The position numbers and the translations under genes were made by a program. 64,000 nucleotides of DNA, from NCBI GenBank assembly GCA_036924285.1, contig JAYKYS010000012.1, forward strand, positions 11,346,001-11,410,000. The letters are read 5' to 3'. Under the pieces are notes generated by a model. It did no database searches, was not told the origin of the DNA, and was given only the letters and a program-made list of their open reading frames with translations. Source of the stretch: Asterella californica (taxonomy: Eukaryota; Streptophyta; Marchantiopsida; Marchantiales; Aytoniaceae). The stretch's first letter is position 1. Each line of letters opens with the position of its first letter. Shown piece after piece: positions 11,582 to 20,623 of the stretch.

Positions 11582-12954
11582 TGTCGGAGTGTGATCCGTC
11601 TACCTAAGAAAGCGTCGGGCTTCTGGCTGTGGTTGTTTACTCAAGAGGTTGGCTTTCAGGTCACAACAGGAGCTATAAACACTCACACACGAGTGTAGGA
11701 TCCTCTGATATGCTCAAAAGCGAAATTTAGGTCTCACTGGTAGTAATAGACTTAAACGGTGAACTTTGACACTCAAAGAGAGGAAAACTATGAAGGTTTA
11801 GACCTCTAAACTTCCCCTACATGCAAATGAGGTACTACTGAACACACAGACGAAGTTTCAACCTGAGATCAAATTCTGACACGGAGATATGAACAGAAAA
11901 GTTCTGAATAAGAGAATTATGACAATTTCTGGTACCTAGACAGCTATTCAGACATAGAACAGAGAATTGGCTCGATGAATTTCAAATCTTCTCACAGTAT
12001 TTGAAGTCTACAGGATGCTGAACATCCCTGTGAAGTTGGGACTCCTGAATGTTTGTAGAACTCCAGATCTCCTTCTCTAAAGTCGCTGCTCTAGATTAAG
12101 AGCTTTTCAGACCCCCTTTGCTTCAGCGGCCGCCCTGAATTACTCAGTTACTTAAATGATTCGAAACAGCTTTGGACAGTCGTAGCCCTCCTGACAGTGA
12201 ACGCAACCACGAAGTTTTGAAGTGATTTCCTCAATTCTGCTGCAATTGGCACCGAAAACCCCAAAATCAACAAAAGTGATGCAGTTTTGGCACAATCCGA
12301 ACTTCAATTGGGCATAACTCCTTGTTTATTGATCCAAATCGAGCAAAAATTTCACTAACAGTGCTTGGCACGACGAGCTCTCTCTTCTTGTGTTCTCAGA
12401 TTTCGAAGATACCTCACCAATTGCTCGAACTCCACTCTAGAGCTCTGTTTCTAAACTTAGAGTTTTACAAAAGACAAAAATGGACCAATGGGAGTTCATA
12501 GCTCCACTTGACTGTCCTTTTGTGCCTTAAACTACCTGGTTACTTTTCTACACTCATAAGCTACCACGTCAAGCCCCCTAGAGTGCCAACGTAAAACTTA
12601 AACTACCTAAAATGACACATAGCCCTGAAAAATAACTTAAATTAGCTAGAAAGCGTGCATGGGCGACAAGTAAGTACAACCCATGAGCTCAAACCCCTAT
12701 CAGCATGGAAACCCTAAGTTATGTACATTGAACGTCATAAACAAGTAAGAAGTCACTTGTACAAGCGCACAAATGCTTGAACAAGATAACTAACATACTA
12801 TCAGCCTATTAAGACTCAAAATAGTATTAACACCGTATGCAAAGGTGTCAAACATATACATAAAGGACTAGAAGTAATATGAGCTAACTTCTAGAACTAT
12901 CAAACCTAAGCGTCGGAGTAGAAGTCAAGCATGTAGCCGCCAAATGGCGCGACA
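11582..12954 (-). repeat. 3' LTR of A1
   Basis: 1373 bp, TGTCGGAG...GCGCGACA on the plus strand. Collinear with 18915-20286 and 5610-6972; a much more diverged relative lies at 39894-41158 in the opposite orientation. Confidence 0.92.
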
Positions 12955-12966
12955 TCCACCCCCTCT
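12955..12966 (-). other. Polypurine tract of A1
   Basis: On the minus strand AGAGGGGGTGGA ends exactly where the 3' LTR (TGTCGCGCC) begins, the standard plus-strand priming position. The same tract is present in A2 and, slightly changed, in D1 (33275-33287). Confidence 0.85.
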
Positions 12967-13002
12967 GAACCTGCACATCCTCCGGTATGTGCCAGATCTA
13001 GA

Positions 13003-14349
13003 TCAAGACTCTTCAGCTTCAGCTTCAAATTCATCTTCAACCTCCATTGAGTCTTCAGCTTCATCCTCAGTAAGCTCTGCAATGTTCTGGTCGTCCCCTC
13101 TCCTTCTAAAGAGCTTGATTCTCTTCCCTGCGACTGGTATCTTGAGCACCGCACCATCTAACTCTCTCAAAGAGTATGTGGCATTATCATAAACTTCTAA
13201 CACCACATAAGGTCCGAACCATCTCTTGGAAAACTTTCTGATAGCGCTATGCTGATTATCAAGACTACTATCATAGACTAACACCCAATCACCTTCCTTA
13301 ATTGGTTTGGGTCGTAATCTATGCGTTCTATCAAATCTGTCTTTGTTTCTCTCTCTAGCAGTCTTTAACCTTTCCACAGCTTTGGCAACATCCTCAGGTC
13401 TCCGTTCTAATTGTTGGATCCTTAATGCAAGAAGATCCTCCGTACTTCTACCATCTTCCCATGACAAAACATTCCAAGTAGGCACAACCTCCTCAATCGG
13501 CATCATAGGTTTTTGCCCTAGTGTCAACTCTGCTGGCATGTAACCTGTAACGGTACTATGAGTTGTACGATCTGCCCACAAAGCAAATGGTAGCAGTCTA
13601 GGCCATTCACGGATCTTACCCTTGCAAGCTTTTACCAAAGCTTTGATGATTGGCGGATGACCTCGTTCGCTCTTGCCATTCCCTTCAGGATTGTAAGCAG
13701 TGGTTAACGCCAACTTGATTCCCAATCGCTTGAAGAACTCAACTGCTTCTTGTGCATCCAGCTCACCCCTATCTGCAGTGATCTTTCCCACACACCCATA
13801 TCTACAAATAACATCTTCAAGTAGAAAGCGGCAGACACTAGCAGTGGTCTTCGTCCTCAGAGCACGGCCTTCGACTTGGTTAGATAGATCTTCTCTAGCC
13901 AAAACTAGATACCTCATTTGTCCAAGTCCAAATGGCATAGTTACCAGATCAACTACCCATTTATAATGAATGGCTAAAGGATAAGTAGGATGTAATCCAT
14001 CACGATGACGTACGTTGGAATACATCTGGCAAGGTAAACAAGATGAAACAAACTGTACTACATCCTTATACATATCCTTCCACCAATACTTTTCCTTCAT
14101 CTTGGCAAATGTAGCCCAAACTCCTCTATGACCAGCCCATAAACTCTCATGGAACTCCTTGATCAGCTTCTGCTGCAATTCCAAGTCACATACTACCCGC
14201 TGCGGTATACCTCTTTGTAGCTTAGGGCACTTCCATATATGTCCTCCATGTAAAAAGTAACCATAAGCTGTTCTACGGATCCTCTTGAAATCTGCATCAG
14301 ACCAGCCTTCTTGTCTTTCCAATGAACTCAAATAGCGCCCAAGATCCAA
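13003..14349 (-). CDS. Family A integrase (C-terminal part of pol)
   Basis: 448 aa open frame. It holds the N-terminal zinc-binding region (HESLWAGH ... CLPCQ), the catalytic core with the DDE triad (Asp in VVDLVTMPFG, Asp in TADRGELD, Glu in NPEGNGKSERG) and the GPY/F C-terminal module (WFGPYVVLEVYDNATY), then a very acidic Glu/Asp tail. The protein inserts the cDNA into the genome. It is the continuation of the upstream reverse transcriptase frame. A one-base loss near 14368, judged against the homologous ORF of D1 where RNase H and integrase are fused, separates the two. The displayed start is not a natural initiation site; the native product would be cleaved from a polyprotein. Confidence 0.88.
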   Translation of the reverse strand: MDLGRYLSSLERQEGWSDADFKRIRRTAYGYFLHGGHIWKCPKLQRGIPQRVVCDLELQQKLIKEFHESLWAGHRGVWATFAKMKEKYWWKDMYKDVVQFVSSCLPCQMYSNVRHRDGLHPTYPLAIHYKWVVDLVTMPFGLGQMRYLVLAREDLSNQVEGRALRTKTTASVCRFLLEDVICRYGCVGKITADRGELDAQEAVEFFKRLGIKLALTTAYNPEGNGKSERGHPPIIKALVKACKGKIREWPRLLPFALWADRTTHSTVTGYMPAELTLGQKPMMPIEEVVPTWNVLSWEDGRSTEDLLALRIQQLERRPEDVAKAVERLKTARERNKDRFDRTHRLRPKPIKEGDWVLVYDSSLDNQHSAIRKFSKRWFGPYVVLEVYDNATYSLRELDGAVLKIPVAGKRIKLFRRRGDDQNIAELTEDEAEDSMEVEDEFEAEAEES

Positions 14350-16513
14350 CCACTCGCCATCATCATAGTTTCCTCAAATAACTCCAATGGAGCTGCAAAA
14401 TAGCTTCTATCTCTTCTAGCAAGAGCACTAGAATAGAACTCTGTTCCCACATCCTCCTGGTCATCTATCATTTCCTTCTCATCGTAATACCTAGCCCTTG
14501 ATAACATATCTGCCACAGGATTGTCCTTCCCTGCAATATGTCTAAACTCTGGGTTCAAGGACTTGATATATGCTATCCACCTCAACATAGCAATATCTGG
14601 AGTTGTACAGCTAGTGATCATTCCCAAGAGAGGTAAACAGTCTGTCTCCACAACCACAGGTGCTCCTATCAAGTATTCCTTATCACTCTTCATCGCAGTA
14701 ACTACTCCCCATAGCTCTCTCTTGATCTGAGGGTAGTCTCTCTGTCGTGAACTTAATACCTTAGCACCAAAACGCACCACATATCTATTTCCATCCTCAT
14801 CGTCTTGTCCTACAGCCCATCCAATGCCAATAGGACTAGTATCAACAATAAGGATAACAGATCTGCCCAACTCATATGTTACCTTCCGTAGAGTTGGTGG
14901 TGAAGCTAAAAGATCCTTCAACTTCCTCATAGACTCGCTTTGCTCCTCTTGCCACTGAAATCTTTGCCCCTTCCTCAGCAGCTTGTACAACGGATCTGCT
15001 ACATGTGCAAAGTGTGGAATCCATATATGATAAAACACACATGCTCCTAGAAACCTTCTCACCTCAGTAACCGATCCACATGTCTCCTTCATCCTTCGGA
15101 TGGCATCAACCTTGTTTGGACAAGGTTTCCGACCATAAGATCCACACAGATGTCCCACTATTAACACCTCTTGTACTCCAAACACAGACTTGGCTCCTGA
15201 TAAAGTCAAATGAACCTCTTCCAGTCGACTCAGTATCTTATCACAATCAGCTATGTGATCTGCTACAAACTTACGGCACCCCCTCTGATCTTTTACCTCA
15301 TTCTTCTCCTCCTCAGCACATCCTTTGATCGGCACATCATCAAGGAATGGCATAGTTTTTTCAGGAATGAAATCCCTCAAAACTTTATTCATGCCATTCA
15401 TCATATGTGCTACAGAATTGGTAGCACCTTGTGGCAAGGTGCACATCCTTAGTAACCCTAAAGGTGTCCTCATTGTAGTCAAGTCTCTACTCTCAGAGGA
15501 TAATTGAAACTGGTCATAACCTGAATATAAGTCTCCCATGGAATAGATAGCACGACCAGCAAAAGCCTCCGCAAACTCGTCTACAATAGGTCCTATACCC
15601 ATATTCCTGATAGTTACCTTGTTAACTGGCTGCATATCTTGAATGAATCTCAAAGCTCCACTTTTCTTCGGAACAGTAAACCATCTGCTAGAATAGGGAG
15701 CTATAGATGGTTCCAAGATACCCATCCTAATCCTCTCATTGAGCAAGTCTATCAGCTTTGGCAGATGAGCTCTAGGCACAGGGATAGGACGTAGATTCCA
15801 AGGCACATGCGGTATAGTAAAGATTACCATAGGTGCAACTACACTTGGATCTACACATCCTACTTCATGTGACTCAAATGCAAACGCCTTACCATGCCTA
15901 GATAGCATCTCCCTGAAGCTCTTCTTCTCTTGCTCAGTAAGAAATCCATCACCTCCAATCCTCAGCTCCTTCAGCGTTGTTTCTGTGAACTGGTGTCCAA
16001 TTCTTCTCGGTCCTCTGAGCGTCGGTTCTCGTGCAGCTTGCTCCATCTTCTGATTGTAATCAAGTGGTAAAGGCAAAGCCACTGGTTTGACTTTCTTTGC
16101 CACTGACTTGTACTTGGTCTCCACATACACCTCTTGTCGATCTATAAACTTATCAATTACATCATAAAGCTCCTTGGAGCTCACTCTCACCACTCTATCT
16201 ACATCATCTATAGAACTTTCTACTATAGATTTCAACTCCCTTATAGTATCTACCAAATATTGCTCTTCAAACACTCCAGATATGTATTCATCTCCTGCTA
16301 ACTCTCCACTGTCCAACAAAGACTGCTGTACACACTTCACATGTTGCCTCTCAAACCTCTTCAGATTCTCAACCTTCCTATAACACACTGATCCACATGA
16401 CGTCAATCCTAAGAAGCTAGTGGATAAAGCCTCATGCTCTACTGGATCAGGCGAGAATCCTAGCTCTACTGTACCGTTGAAGTCTCGCTCTTCAATGGTA
16501 CTCTGCCAAAACC
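14328..16513 (-). pseudogene. Family A pol: reverse transcriptase and RNase H
   Basis: The -1 frame relative to gag is open from the frameshift heptamer at 16508-16514 down to 14328. After a linker of about 170 residues comes the reverse transcriptase (ILEPSIAPYSSRWFTVPKKSG, DLYSGYDQFQL, LPQGATNS) with catalytic FLDD at 15336-15347, Phe replacing the usual Tyr. RNase H follows (VDTSPIGIGWAVG, a KREL glutamate, ETDCLPLLGM). The frame then runs to a stop at 14328 because of a one-base deletion near 14368; integrase continues in the next frame. No ATG opens the frame at the gag junction, which fits production as a Gag-Pol fusion. Apart from the deletion, it looks intact. Confidence 0.85.
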
Positions 16514-18838
16514 CCTAGACTCTCTAAACTCTTGAGTAATCTTAGGTAGTGGACGGTCTCTCAAGCTATCACGATTCCTCTCATGTTCTGCAGCAACGGT
16601 CAAAAACTGAACAGCTCTTTTGCCATCTCTACTACGTATCCTAGCATAGGCTGAACCATCATCCATAACTCGTGTCTCCATTCTAACAGCAGTAATGTAA
16701 GGCTGCCCTAGAATGATAGGATAGGTTGACATGTCTTGCACAAAGAAATTCTGAACATCACTGATATCACCCACAGTTACCTTGATGTTGGGACAAGCAC
16801 CATAGAGTTCTCCCCTTTGGTTGTTGGCAGCGCGGATAAGCCATCCATGGTCGGTGTCTATGGACCATCTCCCACGCTTGTACAGCTCCTTAGACATCAG
16901 ATTAATCTCTGAACCGTGATCAATCAACGCCACCACAGGTTCCTCTAGATCTCCCAACTTCACTAAGGTCTCTGTGGTTGCTCTTACCCAATGGTTGTGA
17001 GAGTAATGGCTCTTCTGCGATGCTTCCACCTCATCTTCAAACCTCACGTGCTGATCTGATCTTCCCTCTGATACTTGAGAGCAGTAACCAGCAATCTCAT
17101 CCTCCTCATCCTCCGACAGTTTGGTCCCTAGAGCGTTAAGCGTAGCTGCTTCACCCAAAATCTGACGTTTCCTCTTGATGATATCTATGATAACCTCATG
17201 GAACTCACGCTTTGCTATCCCAAGAATCTCACCCAAGGTAAACTCAACCTTCCCATTCAAGATACGGTTCTCTAACACCTGCTTCAGGTCTGTAGCAATC
17301 TCAATGTCAGATTGAAGTTTATATGCAGGCATCTTACCCTTCTCCTTGCTTCTCTCCTTCTCCTTGGGTGTTGTAGGTGGTAGATCCTCCATAGTCTCCT
17401 CCCGAGTAGGTATTGTCTCCTGCCTTGCCTCTGGTCTAGCCCTTTCACTCCTTGTAGCAGGTCGTTTGGCTGTAGAAGCCTCACCTGCATCCTCCCTCCT
17501 ACGTTTTTCTTCTAGTACAGCTTCATGATGACTTCGTGCAACATAAGCATGTACTGACATAGTATCCACAGGGTCATTCCATCTTGTAGTCTCTCGAATT
17601 GAGTTGCCAACCCTTCGTAGCACATCCTTATCTAGCTCTGTTCTAGCTACGGACCGCACTACATCAGACCACAACCCAGTAGTCTCTTTTTCACTCTCCA
17701 TCTCCACTTTCACTCCACAGGTAGCAGCATTCACAAGAGAAACAGCATGTGATGCTGATATCTCATTCACAAGCCTCTTCATACCACCCTTGCCAAAGTT
17801 GGTTCCCAACATCATCCCAGTCTCTCTCAGATGGATCTTACCATCTTTGAAGAAGATCAGATCCTTCCTCAATGCATCTGAAAACTCTCCACAATCTCTT
17901 CTTACATGATCTAGGCTATCGCACCATATACAACGATGAACAAAGCCTTCCCTCATCTGAGGTCTCTGCATAGCAGGCTGTACATTCTGCTCCTTCTCTT
18001 CTAACCTAGTGAGCTTAAGCTTAAGCTCCTTCATACCCTTAATCAACTCATCAAGCGGTGAGTCTTCCTCTCTAGCAATTACCAAAGCGGGCTTAGTAGG
18101 CAACTGCTTGACAGGAATTATCAGAGGTGCCGCTTCACTTACCACCACCTTGTCCCTTCTTCTCTGTCTCTTGGCCAGCAAAGAAATAGCCTCTTCGACC
18201 TCCTTCAAGTCAGTCTTCAATCCTCTCTCCTCACTCTTGTCTTCCAGCAACAGCTCAAGCTTCTCCTGAATAGTCACGTCCGCTGCTTGTAAGAAAAGCT
18301 CGGTCTTCTCAACCTCTAGTGTAAGCTTCTCTGTCCTAGAAAGCTGAGCATACTGACGATCAAACTCCCTTAACAACTCATTTACAGACAAACCTTTGTT
18401 AGGTTTAACCACCCACTCCAAGAACGTTCTCTTGGTCATCCTCTCTGAGTCTTCAGTGTAGTACTCCTCCTTCAAAGCTCGCATAAAGCTCTCCCAACTC
18501 TGTCCTTGCTGCTGCTTGAGCTCCTTCACACGCCCACGAATCTCAGGGACAACAGCAAGCTCAAAGTTCTCCACCATCTCCTTCTCAGGCACCTTGTTCA
18601 CCTCCATCTCCCTAGCATAGTATCGCACATACTTGGAAATATCTGTACCCTTGAACTGGTCCATCTGGTGCACCACAGATTGCAACGCCTTGGTTGCTAA
18701 CACCTCCTTCCTCTCTGTGCTCTGCTGCTGCTGCATGAACATGGAAAAAGCCTGGAACATCTTCATCGTAGCAGCATCAAGCTGAACAGGTTGCTGAGCA
18801 GCAGTAGCACCTCCACTTGATGATCCTTGGTTGGCCAT
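16466..18838 (-). CDS. Family A Gag-protease polyprotein
   Basis: 790 aa, ATG at 18838, complete. It has a Gln/Ala-rich N-terminus and a helical capsid-like region (about 40-230). A CCHC zinc knuckle follows at residues 303-316 (CIWCDSLDHVRRDC), then a charged middle. A retropepsin domain begins at about 625, with the active-site motif ALIDHGSE (Asp 640) and the flap-side ILGQP near 710. Protease is therefore encoded in the gag frame, not in pol. The motif is DHGS instead of the usual DTG/DSG, and element D1 has the same DHGS. Codons 776-777 (GGT TTT) lie inside a -1 slippery heptamer 42 bases before the stop. The protein would form the particle and self-process. This is the best preserved CDS in the window. 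Confidence 0.92.
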   Translation of the reverse strand: MANQGSSSGGATAAQQPVQLDAATMKMFQAFSMFMQQQQSTERKEVLATKALQSVVHQMDQFKGTDISKYVRYYAREMEVNKVPEKEMVENFELAVVPEIRGRVKELKQQQGQSWESFMRALKEEYYTEDSERMTKRTFLEWVVKPNKGLSVNELLREFDRQYAQLSRTEKLTLEVEKTELFLQAADVTIQEKLELLLEDKSEERGLKTDLKEVEEAISLLAKRQRRRDKVVVSEAAPLIIPVKQLPTKPALVIAREEDSPLDELIKGMKELKLKLTRLEEKEQNVQPAMQRPQMREGFVHRCIWCDSLDHVRRDCGEFSDALRKDLIFFKDGKIHLRETGMMLGTNFGKGGMKRLVNEISASHAVSLVNAATCGVKVEMESEKETTGLWSDVVRSVARTELDKDVLRRVGNSIRETTRWNDPVDTMSVHAYVARSHHEAVLEEKRRREDAGEASTAKRPATRSERARPEARQETIPTREETMEDLPPTTPKEKERSKEKGKMPAYKLQSDIEIATDLKQVLENRILNGKVEFTLGEILGIAKREFHEVIIDIIKRKRQILGEAATLNALGTKLSEDEEDEIAGYCSQVSEGRSDQHVRFEDEVEASQKSHYSHNHWVRATTETLVKLGDLEEPVVALIDHGSEINLMSKELYKRGRWSIDTDHGWLIRAANNQRGELYGACPNIKVTVGDISDVQNFFVQDMSTYPIILGQPYITAVRMETRVMDDGSAYARIRSRDGKRAVQFLTVAAEHERNRDSLRDRPLPKITQEFRESRGFGRVPLKSETSTVQ
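16508..16514 (-). promoter_or_regulatory. -1 ribosomal frameshift heptamer at gag/pol overlap
   Basis: On the sense strand G GGT TTT, in register with gag codons 776-777 (X XXY YYZ pattern). The pol frame is -1 relative to gag, is open across this site, and continues for about 2.2 kb. The gag stop is 42 bases downstream. The heptamer class is established for -1 frameshifting; use here is inferred. Confidence 0.7.
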
Positions 18839-18883
18839 GATATCTGATCCTGTAACACTCTCAAGAAAACTCCCACCCTAGGT

Positions 18884-18903
18884 GTTTCACGTCGAGTTCA
18901 CCA
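18884..18903 (-). other. Candidate primer-binding site of A1
   Basis: The sense strand reads TGGTGAACTCGACGTGAAAC 11 bases after the 5' LTR end. The TGG start matches a tRNA 3' CCA. A nearly identical block (GATGAACTCGACGTGAAGG) follows the D2 LTR at 37980, so it is conserved between families. I cannot name the tRNA with confidence. Confidence 0.5.
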
Positions 18904-18914
18904 AAAATAGAGTA

Positions 18915-20286
18915 TGTCGGAGTGTGATCCGTCTACCTAGGAAAGCGCCGGGCTTCTGGCTGTGGTTGTTTACTCAAGAGGTTGGCTTTCAGGTCACAAC
19001 AGGAGCTATAAACACTCACACAGGAGTGTAGGATCCTCTGATATGCTCAAAAGCGAAATTTAGGTCTCATTGGTAGTAATAGGCTTAAGCGGTGAACTTT
19101 GACACTCAAAGAGAGGAAAACTATGAAGGTTTAGACCTCTAAACTTCCCCTACATGCAAATGAGGTACTACTGAACACACAGACGAAGTTTCAACCTGAG
19201 ATCAAATTCTGACACGGAGATATGAACAGAAAAGTTCTGAATAAGAGAATTATGACAATTTCTGGTACCTAGATAGCTATTCAGACATAGAACAGAGAAT
19301 TGGCTCGATGAATTTCAAATCTTCTCACAGTATTTGAAGTCTACAGGATGCTGAACATCCCTGTGAAGTTGGGACTCTTGAATGTTTGTAGAACTCCAGA
19401 TCTCCTTTTCTAAAGTCGCTGCTCTAGATTAAGAGCTTTTCAGACCCCCTCTGCTTCAGCGGCCGCCCTGAATTACTCAGTTACTCAAATGATTCGAAAC
19501 TTTTTGGACAGTCGTAGCCCTCCTGACAGTGAACGCAACCACGAAGTTTTGAAGTGATTTCCTCAATTCTGCTGCAATTGGCACCGAAAACCCCAAAATC
19601 AACAAAAGTGATGCAGTTTTGGCACAATCCGAACTTCAATTGGGCATAACTCCTTGTTTATTGATCCAAATCGAGCAAAAATTTCACTGACAGTGCTTGG
19701 CACGACGAGCTCTCTCTTCCTGTGTTCTCAGATTTCGAAGATACCTCACCAATTGCTCGAACTCCACTCTAGAGCTCTGTTTCTAAACTTAGAGTTTTAC
19801 AAAAGACAAAAATGGACCAATGGGAGTTCATAGCTCCACTTGACTGTCCTTTTGTGCCTTAAACTACCTGGTTACTTTTCTACACTCATAAGCTACCACG
19901 TCAAGCCCCCTAGAGTGCCAACGTAAAACTTAAACTACCTAAAATGACACATAGCCCTGAAAAATAACTTAAATTAGCTAGAAAGCATGCATGGGCGACA
20001 AGTAAGTACAACCCATGAGCTCAAACCCCTATCAGCATGGAAACCCTAAGTTATGTACATTGAACGTCATAGACAAGTAAGAAGTCACTTGTACAAGCGC
20101 ACAAATGCTTGAACAAGATAACAAACATACTATCAGCCTATTAAGACTCAAAATAGTATTAACACCGTATGCAAAGGTGTCAAACATATACATAAAGGAC
20201 TAGAAGTAATATGAGCTAACTTCTAGAACTACCAAACCTAAGCGTCGGAGTAGAAGTCAAGCATGTAGCCGCCAAATGGCGCGACA
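18915..20286 (-). repeat. 5' LTR of A1
   Basis: 1372 bp, TG...CA ends, collinear with 11582-12954. Scattered substitutions and a small indel separate the two. Confidence 0.92.
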
Positions 20287-20290
20287 ACGT
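20287..20290. repeat. Target-site duplication ACGT, right side of A1
   Basis: Partner of 11578-11581. Confidence 0.85.
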
Positions 20291-20623
20291 ACTCACGACA
20301 CTGGGCAAAATCTTCTTCTCAAACCAATACCCTCGGTCCTCGGATTCTGACCTGTGGAAAGCCCTGCGCCGCCAATCTTCAGTCCAAGAAGATGATGGTC
20401 TTCCTCGAGCTACTCCTGCCTTTGCAGGTATACGGTTGCGAGGTGGTAACGCTGCCCACACCTCCTCCAGAAGTCCCTGGTCGGCGAGGTTCCAATCCCA
20501 CAAGAAGAAGTCGAGACCCAACTCCTTGAGGAAAGGAGTGGCCTCGGTCAATTTTACCGCTGGTAAAACCAAACCTCGCGGATGCATCGACATGCTTGAA
20601 AACTCTGTTGCACTAAGCCACAC
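20291..20623 (-). pseudogene. Family B gag-like protein, copy B2, N-terminal part
   Basis: Open frame equivalent to residues 1 to about 110 of the B1 protein (conserved LGLDFFLWDWNLADQG and EVWAALPPRNR); the first ATG in frame is near 20593. The frame then runs into the A1 LTR and stops at 20216. It was cut from its downstream part (11577-9577) by the A1 insertion, so it encodes only a truncated N-terminal domain. Function unknown, as for B1. Confidence 0.65.

Larger units (their letters stand above)
11582..20286 (-). mobile_element. Family A Ty3/gypsy retrotransposon A1 (near full length)
   Basis: 8.7 kb on the minus strand: 5' LTR 18915-20286, primer-binding site, gag-protease, a -1 overlapping pol (reverse transcriptase, RNase H, integrase), polypurine tract, 3' LTR 11582-12954, flanked by a 4-bp duplication. 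The two LTRs differ at scattered single bases, by eye roughly 2 percent, so insertion is fairly recent. Gag-protease is fully open. Pol has one frameshift near 14368. There is no chromodomain after the GPY/F module, only an acidic tail. It inserted into the gag-like ORF of B2. Confidence 0.92.

Noticed and set aside
14328..14380. Programmed frameshift between RNase H and integrase in A1
   Set aside because: D1 has the two domains fused in one frame and aligns with a single missing base in A1 near 14368, so a deletion is the simpler explanation.
17346..18269. Plus-strand frames within the A1 gag (60, 101 and 86 aa)
   Set aside because: Antisense to a fully open 790-aa gag with zinc knuckle and protease motifs.
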